From Deltaproteobacteria bacterium (lineage in GTDB: Bacteria; Desulfobacterota_B; Binatia; Bin18): DNA of 29,392 nucleotides. The DNA lies in assembly GCA_012271025.1 (NCBI GenBank), contig JAAXHF010000105.1:1-29392 (forward strand), in the 5' to 3' direction. The position numbers and the translations under genes were made by a program. The notes under the pieces were generated by a model. It ran no database searches. It was given only the letters and a program-made list of their open reading frames with translations, and had not been told where the DNA came from. Below, piece after piece: positions 22,949-29,392 of the stretch. The first letter of the stretch is position 1. Every line of letters starts with the position of its first letter.

Positions 22949-24352
22949 ATGCCGCCAGCCTACCAACCCGCAGACCTGCCTCCCAAGGTGGCCGGCTTCT
23001 GGCAGCTGGCCGGACCCGGCGCGGTCCTGGTCGGCCTGTCGATTGGGGCCGGCGAGCTGATCGTCTGGCCGCGCAATACCGCCCAGTTCGGTGCCAGTAT
23101 GACCTGGGCGGCCGTGCTGGGGGTGTTTGTTCAGCTGTGGATCAACTGCGAGGTCGGCCGCTATACCCTGGCCACAGGCGAGAGTATTTACGGCGGCTTT
23201 GCGCGGATATCGCGCCACTTTGCCTGGATCTTCCTGGCGCTGAATGTGTGCAGCTGGATTCTGCCCGGCTGGGCGCGGGCGTGTGGCGGGGCGCTCAAAG
23301 TTCTGATTGTCGGCCCCCAGGGCTGGGGAGATCCCTGGATGTGGACGACGATTACCTTTGTCGGGGTGGCCTTGGTGCTGTTTGGGCCAAAGCGGGTGTA
23401 CGCCTCGCTGGAGCATACGGTTGAAGTCCTGGTGGTGCTGATTACCCTGGGGCTGGTTGCGCTGGCGTTGTCGGTCGGAGATGCGGCGACCTGGAAAGAC
23501 CTGGGCCGGGGCATCCTGAACATTCCCTACAAAGACCCCGATATGGCCTTGTACGCCTTGTTCTCTTCTGTCGTGTTCGCCGGGGCCGGGGGCACCGCCA
23601 ATCTGTTCTTCTCCTTCTATATCCGTGACAAAGGCTGGGGGATGGGCAGCCTAGTGCCGAAAGTACTCAACCCGCTGCGCCAGCGTCAGGAAGCAACGGC
23701 CGAGCACGCGTTTCGGGTCACCACCGACGCTGACAATATGCAGCGTTGGCGAGCCTGGTTTCGGCATCTGCAGCTCGACCAGGTGCTCTTTTTCTGGCTG
23801 CTGAACACCTTCACGATTCTGCTGTTTATCTATGGGGCGCTGGCCGTGCTTCATCCCCGCGGCATTGTTCCCAACCAGGAGCTGCTGGTGTGGCAGGAAG
23901 CGGAAATGCTGGGCAGTTTGTGGGGCTCGTTCGGGAGGCTGGTGTTTCTGCTGGTCGGCACCGCGTGTCTGTTCAGTACCCAGCTGACCCTGATTGATGG
24001 GGTCGCCCGCTCGTGCGCGGATATTCTGCATACCAACTACGCCTGGGCGCAGAAAAAACCGCTCAGCTGGTGGTACGGCACGATCGCCGTGGCCTGGATT
24101 GTGGTCGGTATCGTGCTGACCTATGTCTACGAGAGCCTGCCGCCTATCCTGTTCCTGCTGGGGTCGGCCTTTTTCGGCGGGATTGCCATGGCCATCTATA
24201 CGCCGCTGGCCCTGGTCCTGAATCGCACCCGGCTGCCAGCCGAACTGCGACCCGGTCCGGTGCGCTGTGCGCTGCTTGGAGTGATCAGCGCCTTCTATAT
24301 CGTGTTTGCGCTGGTCTCGGTTGGGGTGCTGGTGCAGCACCTGTTGGTTTAG
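22949..24352 (+). CDS. Nramp-like (LeuT-fold) membrane transporter without the Nramp metal motifs
   Basis: A 467-residue protein with about 11-12 hydrophobic segments and a long cytoplasmic loop around residues 230-275. The first helix reads LAGPGAVLVGLSIGAGELIVWP. GPG matches the Nramp signature, but the metal-binding DPGN is replaced by GAGE (residues 33-36). The sixth helix has AGAGGTANLFFSFYIRDKG in place of the MPHN motif. These features fit the divergent Nramp-related group whose substrates are uncertain, rather than Mn/Fe transporters. No ribosome-binding site is evident before the ATG, only a pyrimidine run. It ends only 9 bases before the minus-strand terminator region that closes the atp operon. 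Confidence 0.82.
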   Translation: MPPAYQPADLPPKVAGFWQLAGPGAVLVGLSIGAGELIVWPRNTAQFGASMTWAAVLGVFVQLWINCEVGRYTLATGESIYGGFARISRHFAWIFLALNVCSWILPGWARACGGALKVLIVGPQGWGDPWMWTTITFVGVALVLFGPKRVYASLEHTVEVLVVLITLGLVALALSVGDAATWKDLGRGILNIPYKDPDMALYALFSSVVFAGAGGTANLFFSFYIRDKGWGMGSLVPKVLNPLRQRQEATAEHAFRVTTDADNMQRWRAWFRHLQLDQVLFFWLLNTFTILLFIYGALAVLHPRGIVPNQELLVWQEAEMLGSLWGSFGRLVFLLVGTACLFSTQLTLIDGVARSCADILHTNYAWAQKKPLSWWYGTIAVAWIVVGIVLTYVYESLPPILFLLGSAFFGGIAMAIYTPLALVLNRTRLPAELRPGPVRCALLGVISAFYIVFALVSVGVLVQHLLV

Positions 24353-24360
24353 GCTGCTCT

Positions 24361-24394
24361 CCAAAACAAAACGGGCGACCCGCAGGTCGCCCGT
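24361..24394 (-). terminator. Second intrinsic terminator of the hemL-atp operon
   Basis: ACGGGCGACC (24371-24380) pairs with GGTCGCCCGT (24385-24394) around a 4-base loop. On the minus strand it is followed by TTTTGTTTTGG, a good U-rich tail. It backs up the hairpin next to atpE. Confidence 0.82.
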
Positions 24395-24411
24395 AGTCAC
24401 AGTTGAACGCC

Positions 24412-24435
24412 AAAAAGAGGAAACGTGTCCTCTTT
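24412..24435 (-). terminator. First terminator, directly after atpE
   Basis: AAAGAGGA (24414-24421) pairs with TCCTCTTT (24428-24435) around a 6-base loop, one base past the atpE stop, with a few Us after it. Its minus-strand sequence nearly matches one arm of the palindrome inside the DUF2834 gene at 9787-9839. Confidence 0.7.
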
Positions 24436-24436
24436 C

Positions 24437-24751
24437 TTAGACGCTGCCCGACAGGGTAAACGCGATCACCAGGGCGTAAATCGCCAGCGCTTCCATGAAA
24501 GCGATACCGATGATCATCGGCGTCTGAATCCGGTCGGCCGAGCTCGGGTTGCGACCGATGGACTCCATCGCCGCCGCAACGGCCCGACCCTGGCCCAGAC
24601 CCGCGCCCACCGCAGCAATGCCGATCGCCAGGCCGGCGGCCAGAGCAATCATGCCACGCGAGGTGTCGCCCCCATCCGCGGCGAGTGCCGTACCGCTCGT
24701 TGCGAGCAGCATCAGCAGAGCAAACGCCCCAGTCAACCATACTTTCTTCAT
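24437..24751 (-). CDS. atpE: ATP synthase F0 subunit c, precursor with signal peptide
   Basis: A 104-residue precursor of the rotor-ring subunit. Residues 1-24 (MKKVWLTGAFALLMLLATSG then TALA) look like a cleaved signal peptide. Two transmembrane hairpin helices follow: IALAAGLAIGIAAVGAGLGQG and MIIGIAFMEALAIYALVIAF. Glu87 is the ion-carrying carboxylate. ESIGRNPS forms the polar loop to F1. The residues after the Glu (ALAIY) lack the Ser/Thr of known sodium-binding rings, so protons are the likely ion; that is inference. AAGGAG seven bases before the ATG sets the start. It is the last gene of the operon and two terminators follow. The F1 genes are not in the window. Confidence 0.95.
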   Translation of the reverse strand: MKKVWLTGAFALLMLLATSGTALAADGGDTSRGMIALAAGLAIGIAAVGAGLGQGRAVAAAMESIGRNPSSADRIQTPMIIGIAFMEALAIYALVIAFTLSGSV

Positions 24752-24875
24752 ACCTCTACTCCTTTCTTGCCTCCCAACGGCAGAGACCTGGGCACGCCTC
24801 TCTTGTCCTCTCCACCCGTCCTCGCCCCTCGGCCCTGGGATGGCTGTTGGGTATGCTGTTTTTTCCCCTTCCGTC

Positions 24876-25577
24876 CTAGTGATGCTCGTCATGGGCCACG
24901 GCCAGCGACACGTACACCAGACTGAGCAGGGTGAACACAAAGGCCTGGACCAGGGACACAAACGCCCCGAGGCCATAGAACACGACCGGGACACCGACCT
25001 TGGTCAGATCGGTGAAGATCTCCAGCACCACATGGTCGCCGGTCATATTGCCGAACAGGCGCAGGCCCAGGGAAAAGGGCCGGACAAAATTGTCAATCAA
25101 CTCCAGCGGCACCATCAGAAAGCCGAGCCACCAGATCGGCCCCACGAAGTGCTTCAAGTAGGCCAGGCCCTGTTCGCGAAAGGCGAAGAAATTGTATGCC
25201 GTGAACGACAATATGCCCAGGGCGAGGGTGACGTTGAAGTTGCTCGTCGGCGGCAAAAAGCCCGGCACCAGACCGCTCAGATTGGCAGCCAGAATGAAGA
25301 GAAAAAAGCAGCCGTAGAGAGGCACATAGCGCCGCGCCCGGTGTCCCAGGATGCCCTCGGCCATACCCGACACGCCTTCGACCAGCAACTCGGCCATGTT
25401 ACGCAGGCTGAGCGAATCATCCGGGATATTGGGGTCTGGGGCAGCCTCCATCTGTCGCTTGGCCCGGTAGGCCAGGAAAATAAGCACACCGGTAATCAGG
25501 AGGGAGGTCGCAATATGCCCGGGGAGAATATTCAGTCCGGGAATGGCGGAGACCCAGGTAAAAGGGTGGTGTTCCAT
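24876..25577 (-). CDS. atpB: ATP synthase F0 subunit a
   Basis: A 233-residue membrane stator subunit. The essential Arg173 lies in RPFSLGLRLFGNM, the family signature. Other marks are LAANLSGLVPGFLPPTSN, FFAFREQGLAYLKHFVGP and a His-rich C-terminus. It provides the two half-channels that load and unload ions on the c-ring. The ATG shares one base with the TAA of the gene before it, so translation is coupled. A 124-base gap with no recognised feature separates it from atpE. Confidence 0.97.
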   Translation of the reverse strand: MEHHPFTWVSAIPGLNILPGHIATSLLITGVLIFLAYRAKRQMEAAPDPNIPDDSLSLRNMAELLVEGVSGMAEGILGHRARRYVPLYGCFFLFILAANLSGLVPGFLPPTSNFNVTLALGILSFTAYNFFAFREQGLAYLKHFVGPIWWLGFLMVPLELIDNFVRPFSLGLRLFGNMTGDHVVLEIFTDLTKVGVPVVFYGLGAFVSLVQAFVFTLLSLVYVSLAVAHDEHH

Positions 25578-25972
25578 TAGCGCTTTTCCACCAGATCTTG
25601 GATTTCGGTTCGCGGTTCGGACAGGCCAACTATCACGCAGGCCAACAGCAGTAAAGACACCCCAACCGCAAAGCTCTGTCCGTGGACCGGGTAGCGCAAC
25701 AGCAGGGCGCTCAATAATCCCAGAAACAACAGAGTCTTGGCCACAAACCAGACAGCCGCGCGAGAGCGACCGGGCCCACCCTGGGAGGGGGCCGACAGCA
25801 GGCTGCGGACGAGCTTTTTGAGCAACCAGAAATTGCCGTGCATGACGATGCCGCCCAGCAGGAGGCTCAGCCCATGCCCATATCCGAGCAGCCAGCTCGA
25901 CCCGGCCCCCAAGCCGACCAGCACGAGGTTCAGCCGCTCAATCTTTTCTATCGTGGTGGGGCTGGTCTGCAT
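25577..25972 (-). CDS. atpI: ATP synthase subunit I (AtpI-like) membrane protein
   Basis: A 131-residue protein with four hydrophobic segments, first around LNLVLVGLGAGSSWLLGY and last around FAVGVSLLLLACVIVGL. The position between an AtpZ-like gene and atpB, the size and the topology fit the ATP synthase I chain, which assists c-ring assembly. The ATG at 25972 lies inside the end of the previous gene (35 bases of overlap); an upstream start at 25996 is possible. The stop overlaps the atpB start. Confidence 0.82.
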   Translation of the reverse strand: MQTSPTTIEKIERLNLVLVGLGAGSSWLLGYGHGLSLLLGGIVMHGNFWLLKKLVRSLLSAPSQGGPGRSRAAVWFVAKTLLFLGLLSALLLRYPVHGQSFAVGVSLLLLACVIVGLSEPRTEIQDLVEKR

Positions 25973-26177
25973 GCGACAGGTGCTGGAGGACCACAATCAG
26001 ACGGTACAGCGCTCCGGCCATCCCACCGACCGCGCCAAGAACCAGCAACACGGGGGCCGTTCCCCACAGGCTGTCGAGGTAGCGCCCGAGGAAAATGCCG
26101 GCCAGCACCGCCCCGGCAAACTCAAAGCCCAGGGCGCCATATCTGCCGTAGGTCAGGAGTGTGGTGGTGTGGGCCAT
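25938..26177 (-). CDS. AtpZ/AtpI-type small membrane protein
   Basis: A 79-residue protein with two membrane helices: GALGFEFAGAVLAGIFLGRYLD and APVLLVLGAVGGMAGALYRLI. The motif GxxLDxxxGTxPxxxxxGxxxGxxxGxxxL is that of AtpZ-like (F0F1 ATPase-associated) proteins. I used the ATG at 26177; a GTG at 26186 would overlap the hemL stop as GTGA and is almost equally likely. It opens the F0 part of the operon. Confidence 0.82.
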   Translation of the reverse strand: MAHTTTLLTYGRYGALGFEFAGAVLAGIFLGRYLDSLWGTAPVLLVLGAVGGMAGALYRLIVVLQHLSHADQPHHDRKD

Positions 26178-26182
26178 ACCAA

Positions 26183-27466
26183 TCACGAGCCGAGTTGCTG
26201 CATGACTTCTGTGGCGGCAAAGATGGTTTCGTCGATCTCGGCCTCGCCGTGGGCCAGGGACACAAAGGCCGCCTCGAACTGGGAGGGCGGGAGATACATG
26301 CCACGTTCGAGCATGCCATGAAAATAGCGGGCAAACATCGCCGTGTCGCAGCTGACGGCGCTGGTGTAATCGCGGACCTGCTCAACGCCAAAGAAGACGG
26401 TGATCATTGAGCCGAGCTGGTTGACGTAGGCCTGTACCCCGGCGTCGTGAATGGCCCGGCGGAGTCCCTCCGCCAGGCGGCTGCCGAGTTCATTGAGGCG
26501 CGCGTACGCGCCCGGGGCGTTCATGAGCTTGAGCGTTTCAATACCGGCCGTGACCGCCAAGGGGTTTCCCGACAGGGTCCCGGCCTGGTAGACCGGTCCG
26601 AGCGGGGCGAGACAGTCCATGATGTCCCGCCGACCACCGACTGCGGCCAGCGGCAGACCGCCGCCGATCACCTTGCCGAAACAGCTCAGATCGGGGTCTA
26701 TCCCGTACAGTTCCTGGGCGCCGCCCCGCGCCAGGCGAAACCCGCTCATGACCTCATCGAAAATGAGCACTACCCCGGCCTCGACGGTCAGGCGTCGCAG
26801 CTCGGCCAGGAAATTCGGATCGGGCAACACCACGCCCATGTTGCCGGGGACGGGTTCGATAATGATCGCGGCAACCGTGTCGGGGTTGGCACTGAGTTGG
26901 GCTTCAACGCTGGCCAGATTATTGTACTCGGCGATCAGGGTTTGGCTGGCAAAGGCTTCGGGCACGCCTTTGCTATCGGGCAGACTCAGGGTCAGGGCAC
27001 CCGACCCGGCTCGGACCAGCAGGGCGTCGGTATGGCCGTGGTAACAGCCGGCGAACTTGATGATCTTGGTCCGTTCCGTATAGCCCCTGGCAATCCGCAG
27101 GGCCGTCATCGTTGCCTCGGTTCCGGACGAGGTCAGGCGGACCGTGTCAACTGCGGGAACGGCATCAACAACCATCCGCGCCAACTCAATCTCTTTGGCG
27201 GTCGGCGCACCGAAGCTTGTCCCGCGTTTGACCGCGTCCTCAAGGGCGCGCACGACCTGAGGGTGGGCATGGCCGGCAATCAGCGGGCCCCACGAGCCGA
27301 TATAGTCGATGTACTCCTTGCCATCCGCGTCAACCACCCGACAGCCACGACCGCGCTGGATAAAGCGCGGTGTGCCGTCTACCGCGCGCCAGGCGCGCAC
27401 CGGACTGTTGACTCCGCCAGGTATGATTTCCTGGGCTTGGCGAAAAAGCTTATCTGACGTGGACAT
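26183..27466 (-). CDS. hemL: Glutamate-1-semialdehyde 2,1-aminomutase
   Basis: A 427-residue PLP enzyme that turns glutamate-1-semialdehyde into 5-aminolevulinate in the C5 haem pathway. Lys265 in CFGKVIGGGLP is the PLP lysine. Other signatures are IIPGGVNSPVRAW near the start, YIDYIGSWGPLIAGHAHP, LTSSGTEATMTALRIARG, FAGCYHGHTDALLVRAGSG, and LIFDEVMSGFR with the PLP Asp. It is first in an operon with the F0 genes atpZ-atpI-atpB-atpE; linking haem to respiratory ATP synthesis is plausible. No good ribosome-binding site was seen before the ATG. It is divergent from dnaA. Confidence 0.97.
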   Translation of the reverse strand: MSTSDKLFRQAQEIIPGGVNSPVRAWRAVDGTPRFIQRGRGCRVVDADGKEYIDYIGSWGPLIAGHAHPQVVRALEDAVKRGTSFGAPTAKEIELARMVVDAVPAVDTVRLTSSGTEATMTALRIARGYTERTKIIKFAGCYHGHTDALLVRAGSGALTLSLPDSKGVPEAFASQTLIAEYNNLASVEAQLSANPDTVAAIIIEPVPGNMGVVLPDPNFLAELRRLTVEAGVVLIFDEVMSGFRLARGGAQELYGIDPDLSCFGKVIGGGLPLAAVGGRRDIMDCLAPLGPVYQAGTLSGNPLAVTAGIETLKLMNAPGAYARLNELGSRLAEGLRRAIHDAGVQAYVNQLGSMITVFFGVEQVRDYTSAVSCDTAMFARYFHGMLERGMYLPPSQFEAAFVSLAHGEAEIDETIFAATEVMQQLGS

Positions 27467-27819
27467 AGCGCGTTTTCTGACCTCACGATGGGTTATCCCG
27501 TGCTAGCACCGGCCGCCTGGCGCGTCAAGGTAAAAAAATATTGTGCTGGAAAATCAGTGACTTTCCAGAGCCTGATATCGCGTTCCTTGTATTTCTCATC
27601 AAAAACGTCTACACACCGTAGTGCGACTGCGACACCGGACGCACTCTCTTTTTCTCGAACAGATATGCTGTAACAGATGGTCTTCTCCTTTGCTTCGCAT
27701 CCCTATGGCTTCTTGGGCCAGGTTCCGCTGGGATGGAGGAAAAGAAGAGGGGGGAGAAGTGTGTGGAAAAGTCTGTGGAAAGGGTGGAAAAATCCTTTTT
27801 GGAATGAGGATTTAGTGAG
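27467..27819. other. hemL-dnaA divergent intergenic region
   Basis: No gene is seen here. Notable points are a perfect palindrome GTGCTAGCAC (27500-27509), an AT-rich patch near 27530-27545, an imperfect hairpin CTGGAAA/TTTCCAG (27546-27568), and TGTGGAAA words near 27764-27780 that resemble weak DnaA sites. It must hold the promoters of hemL and dnaA and may be part of the origin. Confidence 0.5.
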
Positions 27820-27839
27820 TTATTCACAGGTGTGGATAA
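27820..27839. promoter_or_regulatory. Inverted pair of DnaA boxes upstream of dnaA
   Basis: TTATTCACA (27820-27828) and TGTGGATAA (27831-27839, complement of TTATCCACA) both fit the TTATNCACA consensus. They face each other with two bases between, 31 bases before the chosen dnaA start. Autoregulation or origin function is likely. Confidence 0.85.
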
Positions 27840-27870
27840 CTCGCCGGAAGACCTGGGACGAGTATGTGGT

Positions 27871-29283
27871 ATGGATCGGGTGTGGGAAAACGTACTGGAC
27901 GTTGTTGAGGAAAAGATTGGGAAGACCAACACCGAGACCTGGCTGAAGCCGGCCCGTCCGATTGGACTGCGAGGAGACACTTTTCACCTGGAAGTGCCAA
28001 GTCCGCTTTTCCGGGAATGGCTCCTCAACAATCTTCTCGAACCGCTCGAAGCCTCGCTGGCCTCTGTCCTCGGCCAGACGGCACAGGTTGCGATCCACGT
28101 TCGCAGCGGTCAGCAGGGCGAGTTGTTTCCGGCCGACGACGCATCGCCCCAGGCTGCGGATCAAGACGCAGCCACCAAGCGCCGCTCCAAGCCGGCTTCC
28201 AAACCGCAGGGATCCCCCAAAAGCAAAGCTCGGCCGACCAAGAAAAGCGGGCTGTTGCAGAGCTTTACCTTTGCCAACTTTGTCGTCGGAGGCGGCAATC
28301 AGTTCGCCCATGCCGCAGCCCGGGCGGTGGCCGATCATCCCGGTAATCACTACAATCCGCTGTTCATCTACGGCGGAGTAGGGCTGGGGAAAACCCACCT
28401 GATCAATGCCATCGGACATGAAAGCCTCGTCAGGCAGGGCCGTAGCGGCGTATTTTATCTGTCCTCCGAGTCCTTTACCAATGAGCTGATTTCGCACATC
28501 CGTCGGGACCGCATGGACGACTTCAAAAACAAGTTCCGCCAAGCCGACGTGCTGATTGTCGATGACGTCCAGTTCATGTCTGGGCGAGAGCGCACCCAGG
28601 AGGAATTCTTCCATACCTTCAACACCTTACACGAGTCACACAAACAAATTGTGATCACTTCAGACAAATTTCCGAATGAGATTCAGGGGCTGGAAGAACG
28701 GCTGCGCAACCGGTTCGAATCGGGTCTGATTACCGACATTCAACCGCCCGACCTGGAAACCCGAGTGGCGATTCTGCAAAAAAAGGCTCAGGCCCGCAAA
28801 ATCCAGATTTCGTCCGAGGTCGCGCTGTTCATTGCCTCAAACGTCACTGCTAACGTGCGCGAGCTGGAAGGCGGTCTCAATCGACTCGGCGCCCTGTCAA
28901 GCATGAATGCAACACCGATTACCGTCGATTTTGCCCGTCAGGTGTTACACAACTTGGTCAAGGAGAAGGGCCCCAAGGTCACAATCGAAATGGTCCAGCA
29001 GGCCATTGCCAAATACTTCGGCATCCGGGTCAATGACCTGATCTCCAAAAAACGGACCAAACTGGTGGCTTTCCCACGCCAGGTCTCCATGTACCTGTGC
29101 CGCAAGCTGGCGAATGCCTCCTATCCAACGATTGGCATTCGATTTGGCGGCAAAGATCACACCACCGCCTTATACGCCTGCAATACAATCGAAAAACGGC
29201 TCAAACACGACGAAGAACTCCGCGCCATCCTGGACCGGATTGAAAGCACGATCTACAGCCAGCACGTCAAGGACCAGCCCTGA
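27871..29283 (+). CDS. dnaA: Chromosomal replication initiator DnaA
   Basis: A 470-residue DnaA. Domain I spans about 1-80 (VWENVLDVVEEKIGKTNTETW), and a basic, Ala/Pro/Lys-rich linker about 85-128. The AAA+ domain begins at FTFANFVVG with Walker A GGVGLGKT (168-175), Walker B VLIVDDVQF and NPLFIYGG. The C-terminal DNA-binding domain carries YPTIGIRFGGKDHTTALYAC, the DnaA signature. It binds TTATNCACA boxes and opens oriC. I chose the ATG at 27871 because it gives the usual N-terminus; a GTG at 27832 would translate a DnaA box. No strong ribosome-binding site is seen for either. Confidence 0.97.
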   Translation: MDRVWENVLDVVEEKIGKTNTETWLKPARPIGLRGDTFHLEVPSPLFREWLLNNLLEPLEASLASVLGQTAQVAIHVRSGQQGELFPADDASPQAADQDAATKRRSKPASKPQGSPKSKARPTKKSGLLQSFTFANFVVGGGNQFAHAAARAVADHPGNHYNPLFIYGGVGLGKTHLINAIGHESLVRQGRSGVFYLSSESFTNELISHIRRDRMDDFKNKFRQADVLIVDDVQFMSGRERTQEEFFHTFNTLHESHKQIVITSDKFPNEIQGLEERLRNRFESGLITDIQPPDLETRVAILQKKAQARKIQISSEVALFIASNVTANVRELEGGLNRLGALSSMNATPITVDFARQVLHNLVKEKGPKVTIEMVQQAIAKYFGIRVNDLISKKRTKLVAFPRQVSMYLCRKLANASYPTIGIRFGGKDHTTALYACNTIEKRLKHDEELRAILDRIESTIYSQHVKDQP

Positions 29284-29330
29284 TGCCCAATCTGAATCTC
29301 ACTCTCAGCCGCCTGAACAATGCCTCATCC

Positions 29331-29384
29331 TGTGGATAAGCTTGTGAATAACCTGTGAATAACCTGTGGATAACCTGTGGATAA
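29331..29384 (-). other. Array of five DnaA boxes downstream of dnaA (likely oriC part)
   Basis: On the + strand TGTGGATAA lies at 29331, 29365 and 29376, and TGTGAATAA at 29343 and 29354; all are complements of TTATNCACA in one orientation. The last four are spaced exactly 11 bases apart, putting them on one face of the helix. The array begins 47 bases after the dnaA stop and may continue past the window. Confidence 0.88.
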
Positions 29385-29392
29385 CTCGGGAT

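Overview
The window is about 29.4 kb of GC-rich bacterial chromosome carrying dnaA at its right end. The organism looks Gram-negative: an OmpA/Pal-type domain opens the window and the ATP synthase c-subunit precursor has a signal peptide. Many CoA-transferase, amidohydrolase and MaoC-type genes, together with a pgpA-cinA-thpR-recA cluster, suggest an uncultivated environmental lineage near the former Deltaproteobacteria (Desulfobacterota, Tectomicrobia or Binatota type). This placement is inference from gene content only.

Left part (1-9.2 kb): the end of an OmpA-like gene, an isochorismatase-fold hydrolase and a family III CoA-transferase run on the + strand. They face a long run of minus-strand genes. 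Read in its own direction, the last part of that run is: zinc dehydrogenase, acetyl-CoA hydrolase/transferase-like protein, pgpA, cinA, thpR, recA, and a small membrane/coiled-coil protein.

Middle (9.2-19.3 kb): two tandem paralogous TIM-barrel metal hydrolases, a DUF2834 membrane gene broken by a palindrome, and an NTF2-like gene. Next come a tRNA-Arg(CCU), a lower-GC Fic AMP-transferase gene preceded by a cluster of TACTAAT sites, and a glcDEF glycolate oxidase operon ending in a further amidohydrolase.

Right part (19.3-29.4 kb): a mobilization-protein remnant, a second copy of the small membrane/coiled-coil gene, a MaoC-like gene, a Uma2-type nuclease, archaeal-type asd, and an Nramp-like transporter. 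Then hemL-atpZ-atpI-atpB-atpE form a minus-strand operon with tandem terminators, divergent from dnaA. The window ends in a phased array of DnaA boxes, a likely part of oriC.

Most interesting: (1) a DUF2834 gene split by a palindrome whose arm nearly matches the atpE terminator; (2) two copies of a 'repeat hairpin + small membrane/coiled-coil gene' unit; (3) a Fic gene with an inverted-repeat operator cluster; (4) four enzyme- or transporter-family members that appear to lack the canonical catalytic or binding residues; (5) an 11-bp-periodic DnaA box array. I saw no CRISPR array, intact insertion sequence or complete defence island.
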